A DNA stretch of 34,151 bases, taken from Opitutaceae bacterium (lineage in GTDB: Bacteria > Verrucomicrobiota > Verrucomicrobiia > Opitutales > Opitutaceae). The position numbers were made by a program, and so were the translations under genes. Shown one piece after another: positions 22,818 to 31,617 of this stretch (its first letter is position 1; every line of letters starts with the position of its first letter). The stretch is from the NCBI GenBank assembly GCA_025457685.1, contig JALOTV010000019.1:1-34151 (forward strand), written 5' to 3'. The notes under the pieces were generated by a model. It made no database searches and was not told the DNA's origin. It saw nothing but the letters and a program-made list of their open reading frames with translations.

Positions 22818-23195
22818 ATGCGGTTCCGAGTCTATGGAAAGGGAGGGGGAGGGGTTTGGCAGGGTCTATCTGGAGCGCGAATTGATGGCCAAGAACGAGA
22901 AGAATCTTACTTACGCGCAAACTTACCTACGTGCACCGATTAGGAAACGATCCAAGTTGTTTCGGCGAAAATGAGCCGCCAAGGATAGGCTTGGGTGAAT
23001 AAATATCCGCTTTTGTAAGTGACTACACTGATTTCGCTTAATGCTAACCTTAACCGGTCTTGGTCATGTTTTTTGTTTCTGTGCTGAACGAGGATAGGCT
23101 CATGGATAATGAACACATCAAGGAATGCGCATATGTTGATATTAAGCTTGCCGGTGACGCCGAATCGGCGAGTGTGAGCCCCTACCTCTTCATCC
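22818..23195. promoter_or_regulatory. AT-richer intergenic region between HPt gene (-) and metK (+)
   Basis: A 378-bp gene-free stretch with visibly lower GC than the rest of the window, especially 22970-23160. It must hold the divergent promoters of the HPt gene and metK. A possible metK promoter is TTGTAA-18-CTTAAT near 23013-23042, weak. An exact 10-bp direct repeat, aggataggct, occurs at 22982-22991 and 23091-23100. A gccg-aat-cggc hairpin lies close to the metK start. I looked for SAM-I and SAM-II riboswitch consensus elements and did not find them, but the long leader of a SAM synthetase gene is a reasonable place for an RNA regulator of another class. Confidence 0.5.
22841..22864 (+). 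other. G-quadruplex-type motif upstream of the HPt gene
   Basis: Four G runs (GGG-A-GGGGG-A-GGGG-tttggca-GGG) satisfy the canonical G3+N1-7 pattern. It begins 24 bp upstream of the HPt start codon, with G residues on the strand opposite to the HPt coding strand. Confidence 0.5.
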
Positions 23196-24416
23196 ATGGC
23201 AAACACCTTTGTTTTTTCCTCTGAGTCCGTTGGCGAAGGCCATCCCGACAAGGTCGCTGACCTCATTTCCGACAGCATCCTCGATGCGTGTCTCGCGTTT
23301 GATCCCAAGTCGCGTGTGGCCTGCGAGACGTTCGTGAAGTCGAACATCGTGGTGGTCGGCGGCGAGATCACCATCCCCAAGCTTCAGGATAAAAAGACCG
23401 GCAAAACCAAGCCGATCGACGAGGCGTTCAACGTCGATAAGGTGATTCGCGATGCGATCCGCCACATCGGCTACGTGAACGATGACGACGTGTTCCACGC
23501 CGATACCGTCTTCATCAATAATTACCTCACCGCCCAGTCCGCCGACATCGCGCAGGGTGTGGATGCCAAAAAGGCCGAGGGCAAAGATACCGCCGAGCAG
23601 GGCGCCGGCGACCAAGGTTTGATGTTCGGCTTCGCCGCCGACGAGACCGACGAGCTCATGCCCGCTCCGGTGATTTTCGCCCATCGTCTGGGGCGCGAGC
23701 TCACGAAGATCCGCAAGAGCGGCAAGGTGAAGTGGCTGCGTCCTGACGCCAAGTCGCAGGTCTCCGTGCGTTACGTGGACGGCGTGGCGACCGAGATCGT
23801 CAACGTGGTTATCTCCACCCAGCACACTGCCGATGTCGATCACGCCACGATCAAAGACTTCCTGATCAAGAACGTGATCAAGAAGGTGCTGCCCGCCAAC
23901 CTGCTCAACGCCAAGACCGAGTATCTTATCAACCCGACCGGCAAGTTCGTGATTGGCGGCCCTCAGGGCGACTCCGGCCTCACCGGACGCAAGATCATCG
24001 TGGACACCTACGGCGGCTGGGGCCGTCACGGTGGCGGCGCCTTCTCCGGTAAGGATCCGTCCAAGGTCGATCGCTCCGCCGCCTACATGGGCCGCTGGGT
24101 CGCCAAGAACATCGTTGCCGCCAAGCTCGCCAAGCAATGCGAGGTGCAGTTCGCCTACGCCATCGGTCATCCCAAGCCGGTCAGTGTGTATGTGAACACC
24201 TTCGGCACGGGCAAGGTGTCCGACGAGATCATCACCGAGGCCATCCAGCAGGTTTTCTCCTTCAAGCCCGCCGACATCGTAAAGCAGCTCGATCTGCTCC
24301 GTCCGATCTATCGCGAGACCACCAACTACGGCCACTTCGGCAAAGCCGGTCTGCCTTGGGAGGAGACCACCAAGGTCGCCGTCCTCCAGGCCGCGGTGAA
24401 GAAACTCGCCAAGTAA
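23196..24416 (+). CDS. metK: S-adenosylmethionine synthetase
   Basis: A 406-aa enzyme that forms SAM from methionine and ATP. It begins with [20 protein letters not shown], where GEGHPDK (13-19) carries ATP/methionine contacts. It contains the [12 protein letters not shown] signature and the phosphate-binding [19 protein letters not shown] segment. The length is slightly over the usual 380-400 aa because of a Lys-rich insert ([17 protein letters not shown]) near residue 65. It is followed by ahcY after 123 bp, so synthesis of SAM and removal of its by-product are clustered. Confidence 0.96.
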   Translation: MANTFVFSSESVGEGHPDKVADLISDSILDACLAFDPKSRVACETFVKSNIVVVGGEITIPKLQDKKTGKTKPIDEAFNVDKVIRDAIRHIGYVNDDDVFHADTVFINNYLTAQSADIAQGVDAKKAEGKDTAEQGAGDQGLMFGFAADETDELMPAPVIFAHRLGRELTKIRKSGKVKWLRPDAKSQVSVRYVDGVATEIVNVVISTQHTADVDHATIKDFLIKNVIKKVLPANLLNAKTEYLINPTGKFVIGGPQGDSGLTGRKIIVDTYGGWGRHGGGAFSGKDPSKVDRSAAYMGRWVAKNIVAAKLAKQCEVQFAYAIGHPKPVSVYVNTFGTGKVSDEIITEAIQQVFSFKPADIVKQLDLLRPIYRETTNYGHFGKAGLPWEETTKVAVLQAAVKKLAK

Positions 24417-24448
24417 TAACCGGCCGCCACCTCCCTCCGGCAGCCCGT

Positions 24449-24485
24449 CCGCCGCGGTTACCCCACCATTGGAACCGCGGCGGTT
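24449..24485 (+). terminator. Hairpin between metK and ahcY
   Basis: A perfect 11-bp stem, ccgccgcggtt/aaccgcggcgg, with a 13-nt loop lies 33 bp after metK. It is followed by TTCTGTA, a poor T run, so it may give partial termination or protect the metK mRNA end. Confidence 0.5.
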
Positions 24486-24539
24486 CTGTATCCAAATTCC
24501 CAGCACACGCTTCTCTTTCCCACTTTCACGAAAACCAAC

Positions 24540-25979
24540 ATGAGCAACGCCACCCTCCCTCCTCCCGCCGTCGCCGGCGCCGATTACCATGTCGCCGACA
24601 TCAAGCTCGCCGACTGGGGCCGCAAAGAAATCTCCATCGCCGAGCATGAGATGCCCGGCCTGATGGCCGTCCGCAAAAAGTTCGGTCCGTCCCAGCCCCT
24701 CGCCGGCGTGCGCATCACCGGCTCCCTGCACATGACGATCCAGACCGCCGTCCTCATCGAGACGTTGGTCGCTCTCGGCGCCAAGGTGCGCTGGGCCTCG
24801 TGCAACATCTTCTCCACCCAGGATCACGCCGCCGCCGCCATCGCGGCCACCGGCGTGCCGGTCTTCGCCTGGAAGGGCGAGACGCTCGAGCAATACTGGG
24901 ACCTCACCTGGAAGGCCATCGTCGGTCCCGACGGCAAGGGCCCGCAGCTGGTGGTGGACGACGGCGGCGACGTCACCCTGCTCCTCCACAAGGGCTACGA
25001 GCTCGAAAACGGTAGTGACTGGGTGAATACGGCCTCCGGCTCCCACGAGGAGCAGGTGATCAAGAACCTGCTCAAGAAGATCCACGCCGAGGATCCGCTC
25101 GTGTTCACCCGCCTGGTCAAAGACTGGCGCGGCGTCTCCGAGGAGACCACCACAGGCGTGCACCGCCTCTACCAGCTCCACGAGCAGGGCAAGCTTCTCG
25201 TTCCCGCGATCAACGTGAACGACTCGGTCACCAAGTCGAAGTTCGACAACCTCTACGGCTGCCGCGAGTCGCTCGCCGACGGCCTCAAGCGCGCCACCGA
25301 CGTGATGATCGCCGGCAAGTGCGCCTTTGTCGCCGGCTACGGCGACGTGGGCAAGGGCTCCGCCTTCTCGCTCAAGGGCTTCGGCGCCCGCGTGATCGTC
25401 TCCGAGATCGACCCCATCAACGCCCTCCAGTGCGCGATGGAAGGTTTCGAGGTGAACACGATCGAGAGCACCCTCGGCAAGGCCGACATCTACGTCACCA
25501 CCACGGGCAACAAGGACATCATCACGCTTGAGCACATGATGGCCATGAAAGACCAAGCCATCGTCTGCAACATCGGCCACTTCGACAACGAGATCCAGGT
25601 GGACCGTTTGAAGAACGCGCCCGGCGTGAAGCACGTGAACATCAAGCCCGGCTACGACGCCTACACCTTCCCGGCGGGCAACACCATCTACATGCTCGCC
25701 GAAGGTCGTCTGGTGAATCTCGGCTGCGCCACCGGCCATCCGTCCTTCGTGATGTCGAACTCGTTCACCAACCAGACGCTCGCCCAGCTCGACCTCTGGA
25801 AGAACAAGGACACCTACGCGGTCGGCGTTTACCGCCTGCCCAAGCACCTCGACGAGGAGGTCGCCCGCCTCCACCTCGAGCGCATCGGCGCCGTGCTCAC
25901 CAAGCTCACCAAGTCCCAGGCCGAGTATCTCGGCGTGCCGGTCGAGGGTCCCTACAAGCCCGAGCACTACCGCTACTAA
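24540..25979 (+). CDS. ahcY: Adenosylhomocysteinase
   Basis: A 479-aa enzyme that hydrolyses S-adenosylhomocysteine, the inhibitory product of SAM-dependent methylation, to adenosine and homocysteine. The length and the long insert between about 145 and 190 are typical of the bacterial long form. Family segments visible are [31 protein letters not shown], the NAD-binding [21 protein letters not shown] and the C-terminal KPEHYRY. The start is ATG at 24540. A strong terminator downstream overlaps the end of the convergent TPR gene. Confidence 0.96.
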   Translation: MSNATLPPPAVAGADYHVADIKLADWGRKEISIAEHEMPGLMAVRKKFGPSQPLAGVRITGSLHMTIQTAVLIETLVALGAKVRWASCNIFSTQDHAAAAIAATGVPVFAWKGETLEQYWDLTWKAIVGPDGKGPQLVVDDGGDVTLLLHKGYELENGSDWVNTASGSHEEQVIKNLLKKIHAEDPLVFTRLVKDWRGVSEETTTGVHRLYQLHEQGKLLVPAINVNDSVTKSKFDNLYGCRESLADGLKRATDVMIAGKCAFVAGYGDVGKGSAFSLKGFGARVIVSEIDPINALQCAMEGFEVNTIESTLGKADIYVTTTGNKDIITLEHMMAMKDQAIVCNIGHFDNEIQVDRLKNAPGVKHVNIKPGYDAYTFPAGNTIYMLAEGRLVNLGCATGHPSFVMSNSFTNQTLAQLDLWKNKDTYAVGVYRLPKHLDEEVARLHLERIGAVLTKLTKSQAEYLGVPVEGPYKPEHYRY

Positions 25980-26005
25980 AACTCAGCGTCACAGGCCGTC
26001 CCCGC

Positions 26006-27265
26006 TCATTCCGAGCGAGGGTCGGCCTCGACGGCGGCAGACGAGGTCAACGCACGCGCGTGGGCCTCGTCTTTTTTTGCGTCCTCCTCGCGGCCCAGCC
26101 CGCGGAAGGCCCGCGCCCGATAACGATAGCCCATGGGGTCGGACGGGCGCAGTCCGAGGTAGGTGTTCATATCGGCCAAGGCCTCATCGTGGCGTTTCAG
26201 CGCGAGGTAGGCGTAGGCGCGCGGCAGGTAGTTGGGGGCGTGTTTCGGATTCACCGCTATGGCGGCCGTGGCGTCGGCCAGCGCTTCGTCATGGCGTTTG
26301 AGTTGGTTGTAGCACCGCGCGCGATTCGCGAGCGCGGTCATGAAGCGGGGCGAACGCGCGAGCGCGGCGCCGTAGGCATCGGCCGCCGCCTGCCACTGTT
26401 TTTGCTCCGACAACACGCGGCCGCGCAGATGGTGCACCTCGGCGTCGTTCGGGGACAGTTGCGCGGCGCGATCGAGGTCGAGTTGCGCGGCGTCGAATTT
26501 GTCCTGCATCAGCCGGGCGTAGCCGCGCCGGATCGTGTAGTAGGTGTGCTCCGGACGGAGACGCAGGGCCTCGGTGAACGCACGCTCGGCCGCTTCGTAG
26601 CGCCCCAAGCGAGACAGCACATCGCCGCTGCTGCCGTGGGCCTTGGCGAGGCTTGGATCGAGGGTGAGCGCCTGCGTGTAGGCGGCCAAGGCTTGGGTGT
26701 AGTCGGTCCGCGCCCACCAGAGCTCGCCCAGCGCGTAGTGATGCTCGGCGACCTTGGGTTCGAGTCGCAGGGCGGCTTCGAGGTCGAGCTGCGCGCCGTC
26801 GTAATCGCGCAGGCGGCGACGCAACTCGCCGCGCCGTGCCAGCGCGGGCACGTGTTCGGGCTGGAGACGCAGGGCTTGATCGAGCGCGGCCAAGGCCTCC
26901 CGACGCTTGCGCGAGTCGTCGAGCAACACGCGCGATTTTCCCCACCAAGCGGCAAACGAATCCGGCGCGAGCTCGGTCGCGGCGATGAAGTCGGCGAGCG
27001 CGCCGGGTTTGTCGCCGAGCTGGAGTTTGGCCTCCGCGCGTCCGGCGAGCAGCTCGGCCGATCGCGGCGCGGCGGCGAGGGCTTCGTCGAAACTCCGAAG
27101 CGCCGAAGCGGCGTCTCCCGCTTCGAGATGCATCTCCGCTTGCCGTGCGGCGGACGGAGGAGGCGGGGTCTTGGTCGAGCAAGCGGACAAGACCAGCAAC
27201 GCGCCGCCCAGCAAGGCCGCGGCAAGCAGACGAGTTTGCGGAGTAATCGGCCGGCGAGAGCGCAT
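26006..27265 (-). CDS. TPR-repeat lipoprotein
   Basis: A 419-aa protein with a lipoprotein signal peptide (LLAAALLGGALLVLSAC, lipobox LSAC with Cys29), then a short Pro-rich spacer. About nine to ten tetratricopeptide repeats run to the C-terminus, with typical A-x3-Y/W-x-A and ALxLxP patterns such as ALRLEPKVAEHHYALGELWW. TPR proteins bind other proteins; partner and process are unknown. The start ATG 27265 was chosen because it begins the signal peptide; 27292 is an alternative. Its last codons are shared with the ahcY terminator. The gene is divergent from cysI. Confidence 0.88.
   Translation of the reverse strand: MRSRRPITPQTRLLAAALLGGALLVLSACSTKTPPPPSAARQAEMHLEAGDAASALRSFDEALAAAPRSAELLAGRAEAKLQLGDKPGALADFIAATELAPDSFAAWWGKSRVLLDDSRKRREALAALDQALRLQPEHVPALARRGELRRRLRDYDGAQLDLEAALRLEPKVAEHHYALGELWWARTDYTQALAAYTQALTLDPSLAKAHGSSGDVLSRLGRYEAAERAFTEALRLRPEHTYYTIRRGYARLMQDKFDAAQLDLDRAAQLSPNDAEVHHLRGRVLSEQKQWQAAADAYGAALARSPRFMTALANRARCYNQLKRHDEALADATAAIAVNPKHAPNYLPRAYAYLALKRHDEALADMNTYLGLRPSDPMGYRYRARAFRGLGREEDAKKDEAHARALTSSAAVEADPRSE
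26039..26078 (+). terminator. Rho-independent terminator of ahcY inside the convergent TPR gene
   Basis: An 8-bp stem agacgagg/cctcgtct with an inner cacgcgcgtg palindrome is followed by seven T residues on the plus strand, 60 bp after ahcY. It lies inside the last 25 codons of the minus-strand TPR gene, which ends at 26006. Confidence 0.85.
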
Positions 27266-27468
27266 AAGTAGGCGAGGGGAGCGCGGATGCATCACGCACA
27301 TAGGGTGAGGCGGACGAACCGCCGGCAAGGCCTTTGACAACGATTTATGCCATGGTTTGCACCTTTATCTTCTAAATCTTACTCAACTTACTAATAATAA
27401 CATTTACCCCTCGCAGGTCGCTGGCGAACTTGGCAACTCTTCACACTTTTCCATTTTCCGACATCGCC

Positions 27469-29223
27469 ATGCATTCCGACTCCTCCGCCCCCAAGCCGCT
27501 CGTCGCCAACGAGGGCATCAAGACCGCCTCGAACCACCTTCGCGGCAACCTCAAGGCGGAGTTCTCCGACCTCGCCACGCCGCACGTGTCGGCCGATGCC
27601 GAGCAGCTGATCAAGTTTCACGGCACCTACATTCAGGACGACCGCGATCAGCGCATCACTCTGAAGCGCGCGGGCAAGGACAAGGCCTGGTCCTTCATGC
27701 TACGCGTCCGTCTGCCCGGCGGCAAAGCCACCCCGAAGCAGTGGCTCGTGCTCGACGGTCTCGCCGAGCAATACCAGTTCCCGTCCCTCCGTCTCACCAC
27801 CCGTCAGACCTTCCAGTTTCACGGCGTGCTTAAGGGCCAGATGAAGCCGCTTGTGAAGGCGATGCACACCGTGTTGCTCGACTCGATCGCGGCGTGCGGC
27901 GACGTGAACCGCAACGTGATGGCGCCGGTCAATCCCGAGCAGTCGCCGGTGCAGGAACTCGTCTATCAGGACGCGAAAGGTTGGTCCGACTACGCCCTCC
28001 CCAAGAGCCGCGCCTACCACGAGATTTTCCTCGATGAGGAACTCGTCGCGGGCGGCGAGCCCGAGCGCGAGCCGATGTATGGCGACACCTACCTGCCGCG
28101 CAAATTCAAGACCGGCTTCGCGGTGCCGCCGTCCAACGATGTGGACGTGTATTCGCAGGACCTCGGCTACATCGCCGTGATCGAGAACGGCCAGCTCGTG
28201 GGCTACGACGTTACCGTCGGCGGCGGTCTCGGCATGAGCCACGGCAACGAGGAAACCTTCCCGCGCGTCGCCGACACCCTCGGCTTCATCACCCGCGATC
28301 AGGTCAACGCCGTCGGCCACGCGGTCATCACCACCCAGCGCGATTTCGGCGACCGCACCAACCGCAAGCACGCCCGCCTCAAATACACCATCGAGGATCG
28401 CGGCATCGCCTGGTTCAAGGCCCAGGTCGAGGAGCGCAGCGGCGTGAAGTTCGGTGCCCCGCGCGCCGGCAAGTTCACCACCATCCAGGACCAGCACGGC
28501 TGGCACCAAAACGCCGACGGCACTTGGTTCTACGGCCTGCACATCCTCTCCGGCCGCATCATAGACCGCGCCGGCTGGCCGATGAAGACCGCGCTGCGCG
28601 AGGTCGCCCAGTTGCTCGAAGGCACGCGCGGCGACTTCCGCCTCACGCCTTCGCAAAACCTCACCATCTCCGGCGTCTCCGCCGAGCTGAAGCCGAAGGT
28701 GGACGCCATCCTTGCCAAGCACGGGCTCGACAAGGAAAACGAGCGCTCCGGCCTGCGCCTCAACGCGCTCTCCTGCGTCGCCCTCCCGACCTGCGGTCTG
28801 GCTCTCGCCGAGAGCGAGCGCGCGCTGCCCGAGATCCTCGAAAAGTTCGAGACCGTGCTCGACGAGTCCGGCCTGCGCCACGACGCCATCAGCCTCCGCG
28901 TCACCGGTTGCCCCAACGGCTGCGCCCGTCCCTACCTCGCCGAGATCGGCTTCGTGGGCAAGGCGCCCGGCAAATACGCGCTCTACCTCGGCGCCGCCTA
29001 CACCGGTGGTCGCCTCAACCGTCTGGTCGCGCCGAGCATCACCATCGACGACGCGGTCAAGCTGCTCGATCCCGTGATCAAGCGCTACGCCAAGGAGCGC
29101 GCCGCCGGCGAGCGGTTCGGCGACTTCTGCGAGCGCGTCATCCTGCCTTGGCACCGGCGGCCTCGTGCCCGCCGCCGCGCCCAAGCCCGCCGCACCGGCG
29201 GCCTGAGCGAAGTGAGCGCTTAA
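27469..29223 (+). CDS. cysI: Sulfite (or ferredoxin-nitrite) reductase hemoprotein
   Basis: A 584-aa siroheme/[4Fe-4S] reductase, most like the CysI beta component that reduces sulfite to sulfide in assimilation. The four cluster cysteines are seen as CVALPTC (C-x5-C) and CPNGC (C-x3-C) in SLRVTGCPNGCARPYLAEIG. The N-terminal ferrite-like domain has FMLRVRLPGGKATPKQW and LRLTTRQTFQFHG. The start is ATG 27469; the track start is a TTG 13 codons upstream. The last about 22 residues (after ERVILP) are Arg-rich, and a +1 frame here would give an Ala/Pro-rich tail ending at 29206. No flavoprotein cysJ is adjacent, so a ferredoxin may be the donor; ferredoxin-nitrite reductase is an alternative. 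Confidence 0.88.
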   Translation: MHSDSSAPKPLVANEGIKTASNHLRGNLKAEFSDLATPHVSADAEQLIKFHGTYIQDDRDQRITLKRAGKDKAWSFMLRVRLPGGKATPKQWLVLDGLAEQYQFPSLRLTTRQTFQFHGVLKGQMKPLVKAMHTVLLDSIAACGDVNRNVMAPVNPEQSPVQELVYQDAKGWSDYALPKSRAYHEIFLDEELVAGGEPEREPMYGDTYLPRKFKTGFAVPPSNDVDVYSQDLGYIAVIENGQLVGYDVTVGGGLGMSHGNEETFPRVADTLGFITRDQVNAVGHAVITTQRDFGDRTNRKHARLKYTIEDRGIAWFKAQVEERSGVKFGAPRAGKFTTIQDQHGWHQNADGTWFYGLHILSGRIIDRAGWPMKTALREVAQLLEGTRGDFRLTPSQNLTISGVSAELKPKVDAILAKHGLDKENERSGLRLNALSCVALPTCGLALAESERALPEILEKFETVLDESGLRHDAISLRVTGCPNGCARPYLAEIGFVGKAPGKYALYLGAAYTGGRLNRLVAPSITIDDAVKLLDPVIKRYAKERAAGERFGDFCERVILPWHRRPRARRRAQARRTGGLSEVSA

Positions 29224-29233
29224 CGGCTCTAAC

Positions 29234-29269
29234 AAAAACGCCTGCGGTGATTTCACCGCAGGCGTTTTT
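29234..29269. terminator. Bidirectional rho-independent terminator
   Basis: A 17-bp perfect inverted repeat starting aaaaacgcctgcggtga, with a 2-nt spacer, has A5 on one side and T5 on the other. It can terminate cysI on the plus strand and the convergent CusF-like gene on the minus strand. Confidence 0.93.
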
Positions 29270-29280
29270 GTTTTGGCCGC

Positions 29281-29634
29281 TTACTTGGCGGCGGCGACGT
29301 CACGCAGCCACCAGCCGTCTTCCAGGCGCACGAGCGTGGCGGTGATGGCCTGATCTTTTTTGGCGGCGGCGAGGGTGGGGGCGTCCACCTTGAGCAGCAT
29401 GGTCATGGCGCTCATCACGCCGGGGATTTCCTCGTGTTTGACCAGAAGGGCCTGCTTTGCCGGCAACACGTCGATGATGACGCCGCGCAGCGGGTGGCCG
29501 GCGGGCTGGGCGGGGGCTTCGGAGGCAGAGGACTGGGCGGGAGCGGCGGCCGGGGCGGAGCAAGCGCAGTTGCAGGCGAAGGCGGAGCCGGTGGTGACGA
29601 GCAGGGCGGCGAGGAGGGGGGCGGTGCGGAGCAT
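29281..29634 (-). CDS. CusF-like copper-binding periplasmic protein
   Basis: A 117-aa exported protein. After a signal peptide (about 1-20) comes a Cys cluster, CNCAC, and an Ala/Pro linker. Residues 48-117 match the CusF/PF11604 copper-binding fold (GVIIDVLPAKQALLVKHEEIPGVM, then SAMTMLLKVD) seen in CusF and in domains fused to copper efflux proteins. The His and Met residues in VKHEEIPGVMSAMTM correspond to metal ligands of the family. It starts 28 bp after nadA, so it is probably cotranscribed with it. The functional link is unclear. SenC/photosynthetic cytochrome proteins carry similar domains, so a role in copper delivery is possible. Confidence 0.82.
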   Translation of the reverse strand: MLRTAPLLAALLVTTGSAFACNCACSAPAAAPAQSSASEAPAQPAGHPLRGVIIDVLPAKQALLVKHEEIPGVMSAMTMLLKVDAPTLAAAKKDQAITATLVRLEDGWWLRDVAAAK

Positions 29635-29662
29635 GATGGCGAGAGGTGGGTGGAAGTTAAGT

Positions 29663-30631
29663 TTAGCGGCTCCAGTCCAGCATGCGCTGGAGTGGGGCGA
29701 GGGCGGCGGTGCGGACGTCCTCGGGCAAGGTGATCTCGGGGCGCATGAATTTGAGGGCGTCGCGGACCTTCTCGATGGTGTTCATCTTCATGAAGCGGCA
29801 GTCGTTGCACGCGCAGGTGTCGGTCGGACCGGCGATGAAGGTCTTGTGCGGCACCTCGCGGCGGAGGCGGTGGAGCATGCCGCTCTCGGTGACGACGATG
29901 ATGCGGTCGGCGGGCGTGTCCTTGGCGAATTTGACCATGAGCTCGGTGGAGCAGACCTCGTCGGCGAGGTCGCGCACGGCCTCGACGCACTCGGGGTGGG
30001 CGACCACGGGCGCATCCGGAAACTGGATACGGATCTTCTCGATGGCCTGGACGGTGAAGAGCACGTGGGCGTAACAGCTGCCCGGCCAGAGCTGCATCTC
30101 GCGGCCGGTTTTCTTGGACACCCACTGGCCGAGATTCTGGTCGGGCACGAAGAGGATTTTGCGGCCGGCGGGCACGCGGGAGACAATCTTCTGCGCGTTG
30201 CCGCTGGTGACGATGACGTCGCTAAGCGCCTTCACGGCGGCGGAGCAGTTGATGTAGGCGACGACGTAAACCTCGGGGTGGGCGACTTTGTAGGCGGCGA
30301 GGCGCTCAGCCGGACAGGAGTCGGCGAGCGAGCAGCCGGCCTCGAGATCGGGCAGGAGCACGGTGCGGGCGGGGTTAACGATCTTGGCCGTCTCGGCCAT
30401 GAAGTGGACGCCGCAGAAAAGGATGACGTCGGCCTGTGCGGCCTGCGCCTGGTAGCTGAGCCCGAGGGAATCGCCGACGAAATCGGCGACGCGCTGGATG
30501 TCCTCGTTTTGGTAATTGTGGGCGAGGATGACGGCGTTGCGCTGTTTCTTGAGGGCGAGGATCTCCTCCTGGATGGCGGTGAGCGGCGGCAGGCTGGCGC
30601 GCGGCGGGAGGACGAGAGGTTCGTAGTTCAT
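29663..30631 (-). CDS. nadA: Quinolinate synthase A
   Basis: A 322-aa [4Fe-4S] enzyme that condenses iminoaspartate with dihydroxyacetone phosphate to quinolinate in NAD synthesis. Diagnostic segments are ILAHNYQNEDIQRVADFVGD, FCGVHFMAETAKI, PDLEAGCSLADSC and TESGMLHRL. Cys100, Cys215 (AHPEC) and Cys278 (CACNDC) are placed as the three cluster ligands. The C-terminal DTCACNDCRFMKMNT is typical. nadB and nadC are not in the window. It lies between a small TPR gene and the CusF-like gene in a minus-strand unit headed by the fur-like gene. Confidence 0.95.
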   Translation of the reverse strand: MNYEPLVLPPRASLPPLTAIQEEILALKKQRNAVILAHNYQNEDIQRVADFVGDSLGLSYQAQAAQADVILFCGVHFMAETAKIVNPARTVLLPDLEAGCSLADSCPAERLAAYKVAHPEVYVVAYINCSAAVKALSDVIVTSGNAQKIVSRVPAGRKILFVPDQNLGQWVSKKTGREMQLWPGSCYAHVLFTVQAIEKIRIQFPDAPVVAHPECVEAVRDLADEVCSTELMVKFAKDTPADRIIVVTESGMLHRLRREVPHKTFIAGPTDTCACNDCRFMKMNTIEKVRDALKFMRPEITLPEDVRTAALAPLQRMLDWSR

Positions 30632-30676
30632 GGAGAGAGGAAAAAACGGATGCGGGCGCGGGACGACGAGTCGCGG

Positions 30677-31057
30677 TTAGCCCTTGGGCTTGGTGGTGTG
30701 GCGAACGATCTCGAGCAAGGTCTGGAAGTCGGGCCGGGCTTGCAGGGTGGCGAGGTCGGGATCGCTGGCCATCCACTCGGCGTCGTCGTAGCCGAGCGAG
30801 ACGGCGCGGGCTAGGGTGGCGATGGCCTCGGAGGGGCGTTTGGAGAGGGCGAGACTGCAGGCGAGGTTGTAGTGGGCGGTGGCGTTGTCCGGCTGGAGGC
30901 GGACGAGCTTGCGGTCCATTTTTAGCCCATCGGCGATGCGGCCGGCCTTGGTGTAGAGACCGCCCAGGATCTCCGCGACCTCGGCGTAGGAGGGGTCGCG
31001 GCGAAGGATGCTTTCGTAGAAGGCGATGTCGAAGGAGTGGTCTTCTTTGCGGGCCAT
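30677..31057 (-). CDS. Small TPR-repeat protein
   Basis: A 126-aa cytoplasmic protein with two to three tetratricopeptide repeats, for example YAEVAEILGGLYTKAGRIAD and ATAHYNLACSLALSKRPSEA. It ends with a DPDLATLQARPDFQTLL segment often found at the end of such short TPR proteins. It has no signal peptide. It lies 45 bp upstream of nadA in the same direction. Function beyond protein binding is unknown. Confidence 0.85.
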   Translation of the reverse strand: MARKEDHSFDIAFYESILRRDPSYAEVAEILGGLYTKAGRIADGLKMDRKLVRLQPDNATAHYNLACSLALSKRPSEAIATLARAVSLGYDDAEWMASDPDLATLQARPDFQTLLEIVRHTTKPKG

Positions 31058-31144
31058 GGATCGGAGAATAACGGGAGCGAACTAAACGGCAACGCCGGCC
31101 GGCAACCCTGACGGGAAGCATGGCATCCGGCGCCGGCCTCGCGC

Positions 31145-31612
31145 TCAGGCGGAGGCGCGGTGTTTGCAGACGCCGGTGGCCTTGAGCGAATCGCAGCTGG
31201 CGCTGACTTGGAGCCGTTGCGTGACCGGGGTGAGGCCCAGCTTGGTGGAGACGGTGTTGCCATACCATGACATGAACGGGGCGCTGATCTCGAAGATCTT
31301 GTCGCAATCCACGCAAATCACTTGGGCGACCTGTGCGGAGCTGTCGCGGTTGGGCAGGTAGTATTTGAGGTTTTTGCCGATATCGACCTCGCGCAGCACG
31401 CCGCTGCCGGTGAGGTGGGGCAGGGTGCGATAAACGGTGGCGCGCGAGACGGAATCGTCGATCGCGCGGGCGTAGGCGAGCAGGTCCTCCGCCGTGAAAT
31501 GCTCGGTCTGACCAAAGGCCGCGTCAAAGATGGCCATGCGCTGATTGGTCACGCGCAGGCCGTGGGCGGAGAGGTGGGTGCGAAACTTGTCGCGGGCGGC
31601 GTCGGTGCTCAC
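31145..31612 (-). CDS. Fur-family metalloregulator
   Basis: A 155-aa transcription repressor of the Fur/Zur/PerR group if started at GTG 31612 ([20 protein letters not shown]). The winged helix shows [14 protein letters not shown] and [18 protein letters not shown], the standard recognition helix. The structural zinc site has C100-x2-C103 (ICVDC) and C140-x8-C149. The usual His-rich HHDHLIC segment before the first CxxC is replaced by SAQVAQVIC, so the regulatory metal site is altered. The ORF track starts at a TTG (31657), which would place a repeated sequence inside the gene; GTG 31612 fits the family better. The target metal or signal is unknown. Confidence 0.87.
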   Translation of the reverse strand: MSTDAARDKFRTHLSAHGLRVTNQRMAIFDAAFGQTEHFTAEDLLAYARAIDDSVSRATVYRTLPHLTGSGVLREVDIGKNLKYYLPNRDSSAQVAQVICVDCDKIFEISAPFMSWYGNTVSTKLGLTPVTQRLQVSASCDSLKATGVCKHRASA

Positions 31613-31617
31613 GAGGT

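Noticed and set aside
22975-23195. SAM-I or SAM-II riboswitch upstream of metK
   Set aside because: The conserved core sequences of those classes were looked for by eye and not found. Other classes cannot be excluded without a covariance search.
22940-23380. 146-codon minus-strand ORF overlapping the metK start and its leader
   Set aside because: Half of it is antisense to metK and the rest lies in AT-richer intergenic DNA. It has no recognisable motif or start context.
23190-25967. 925-codon minus-strand ORF antisense to metK and ahcY
   Set aside because: It lies opposite two certain genes and spans their intergenic gap. Its Gly/Val/Asp/His-rich composition is the usual shadow of GC-rich codon usage, with no family motifs.
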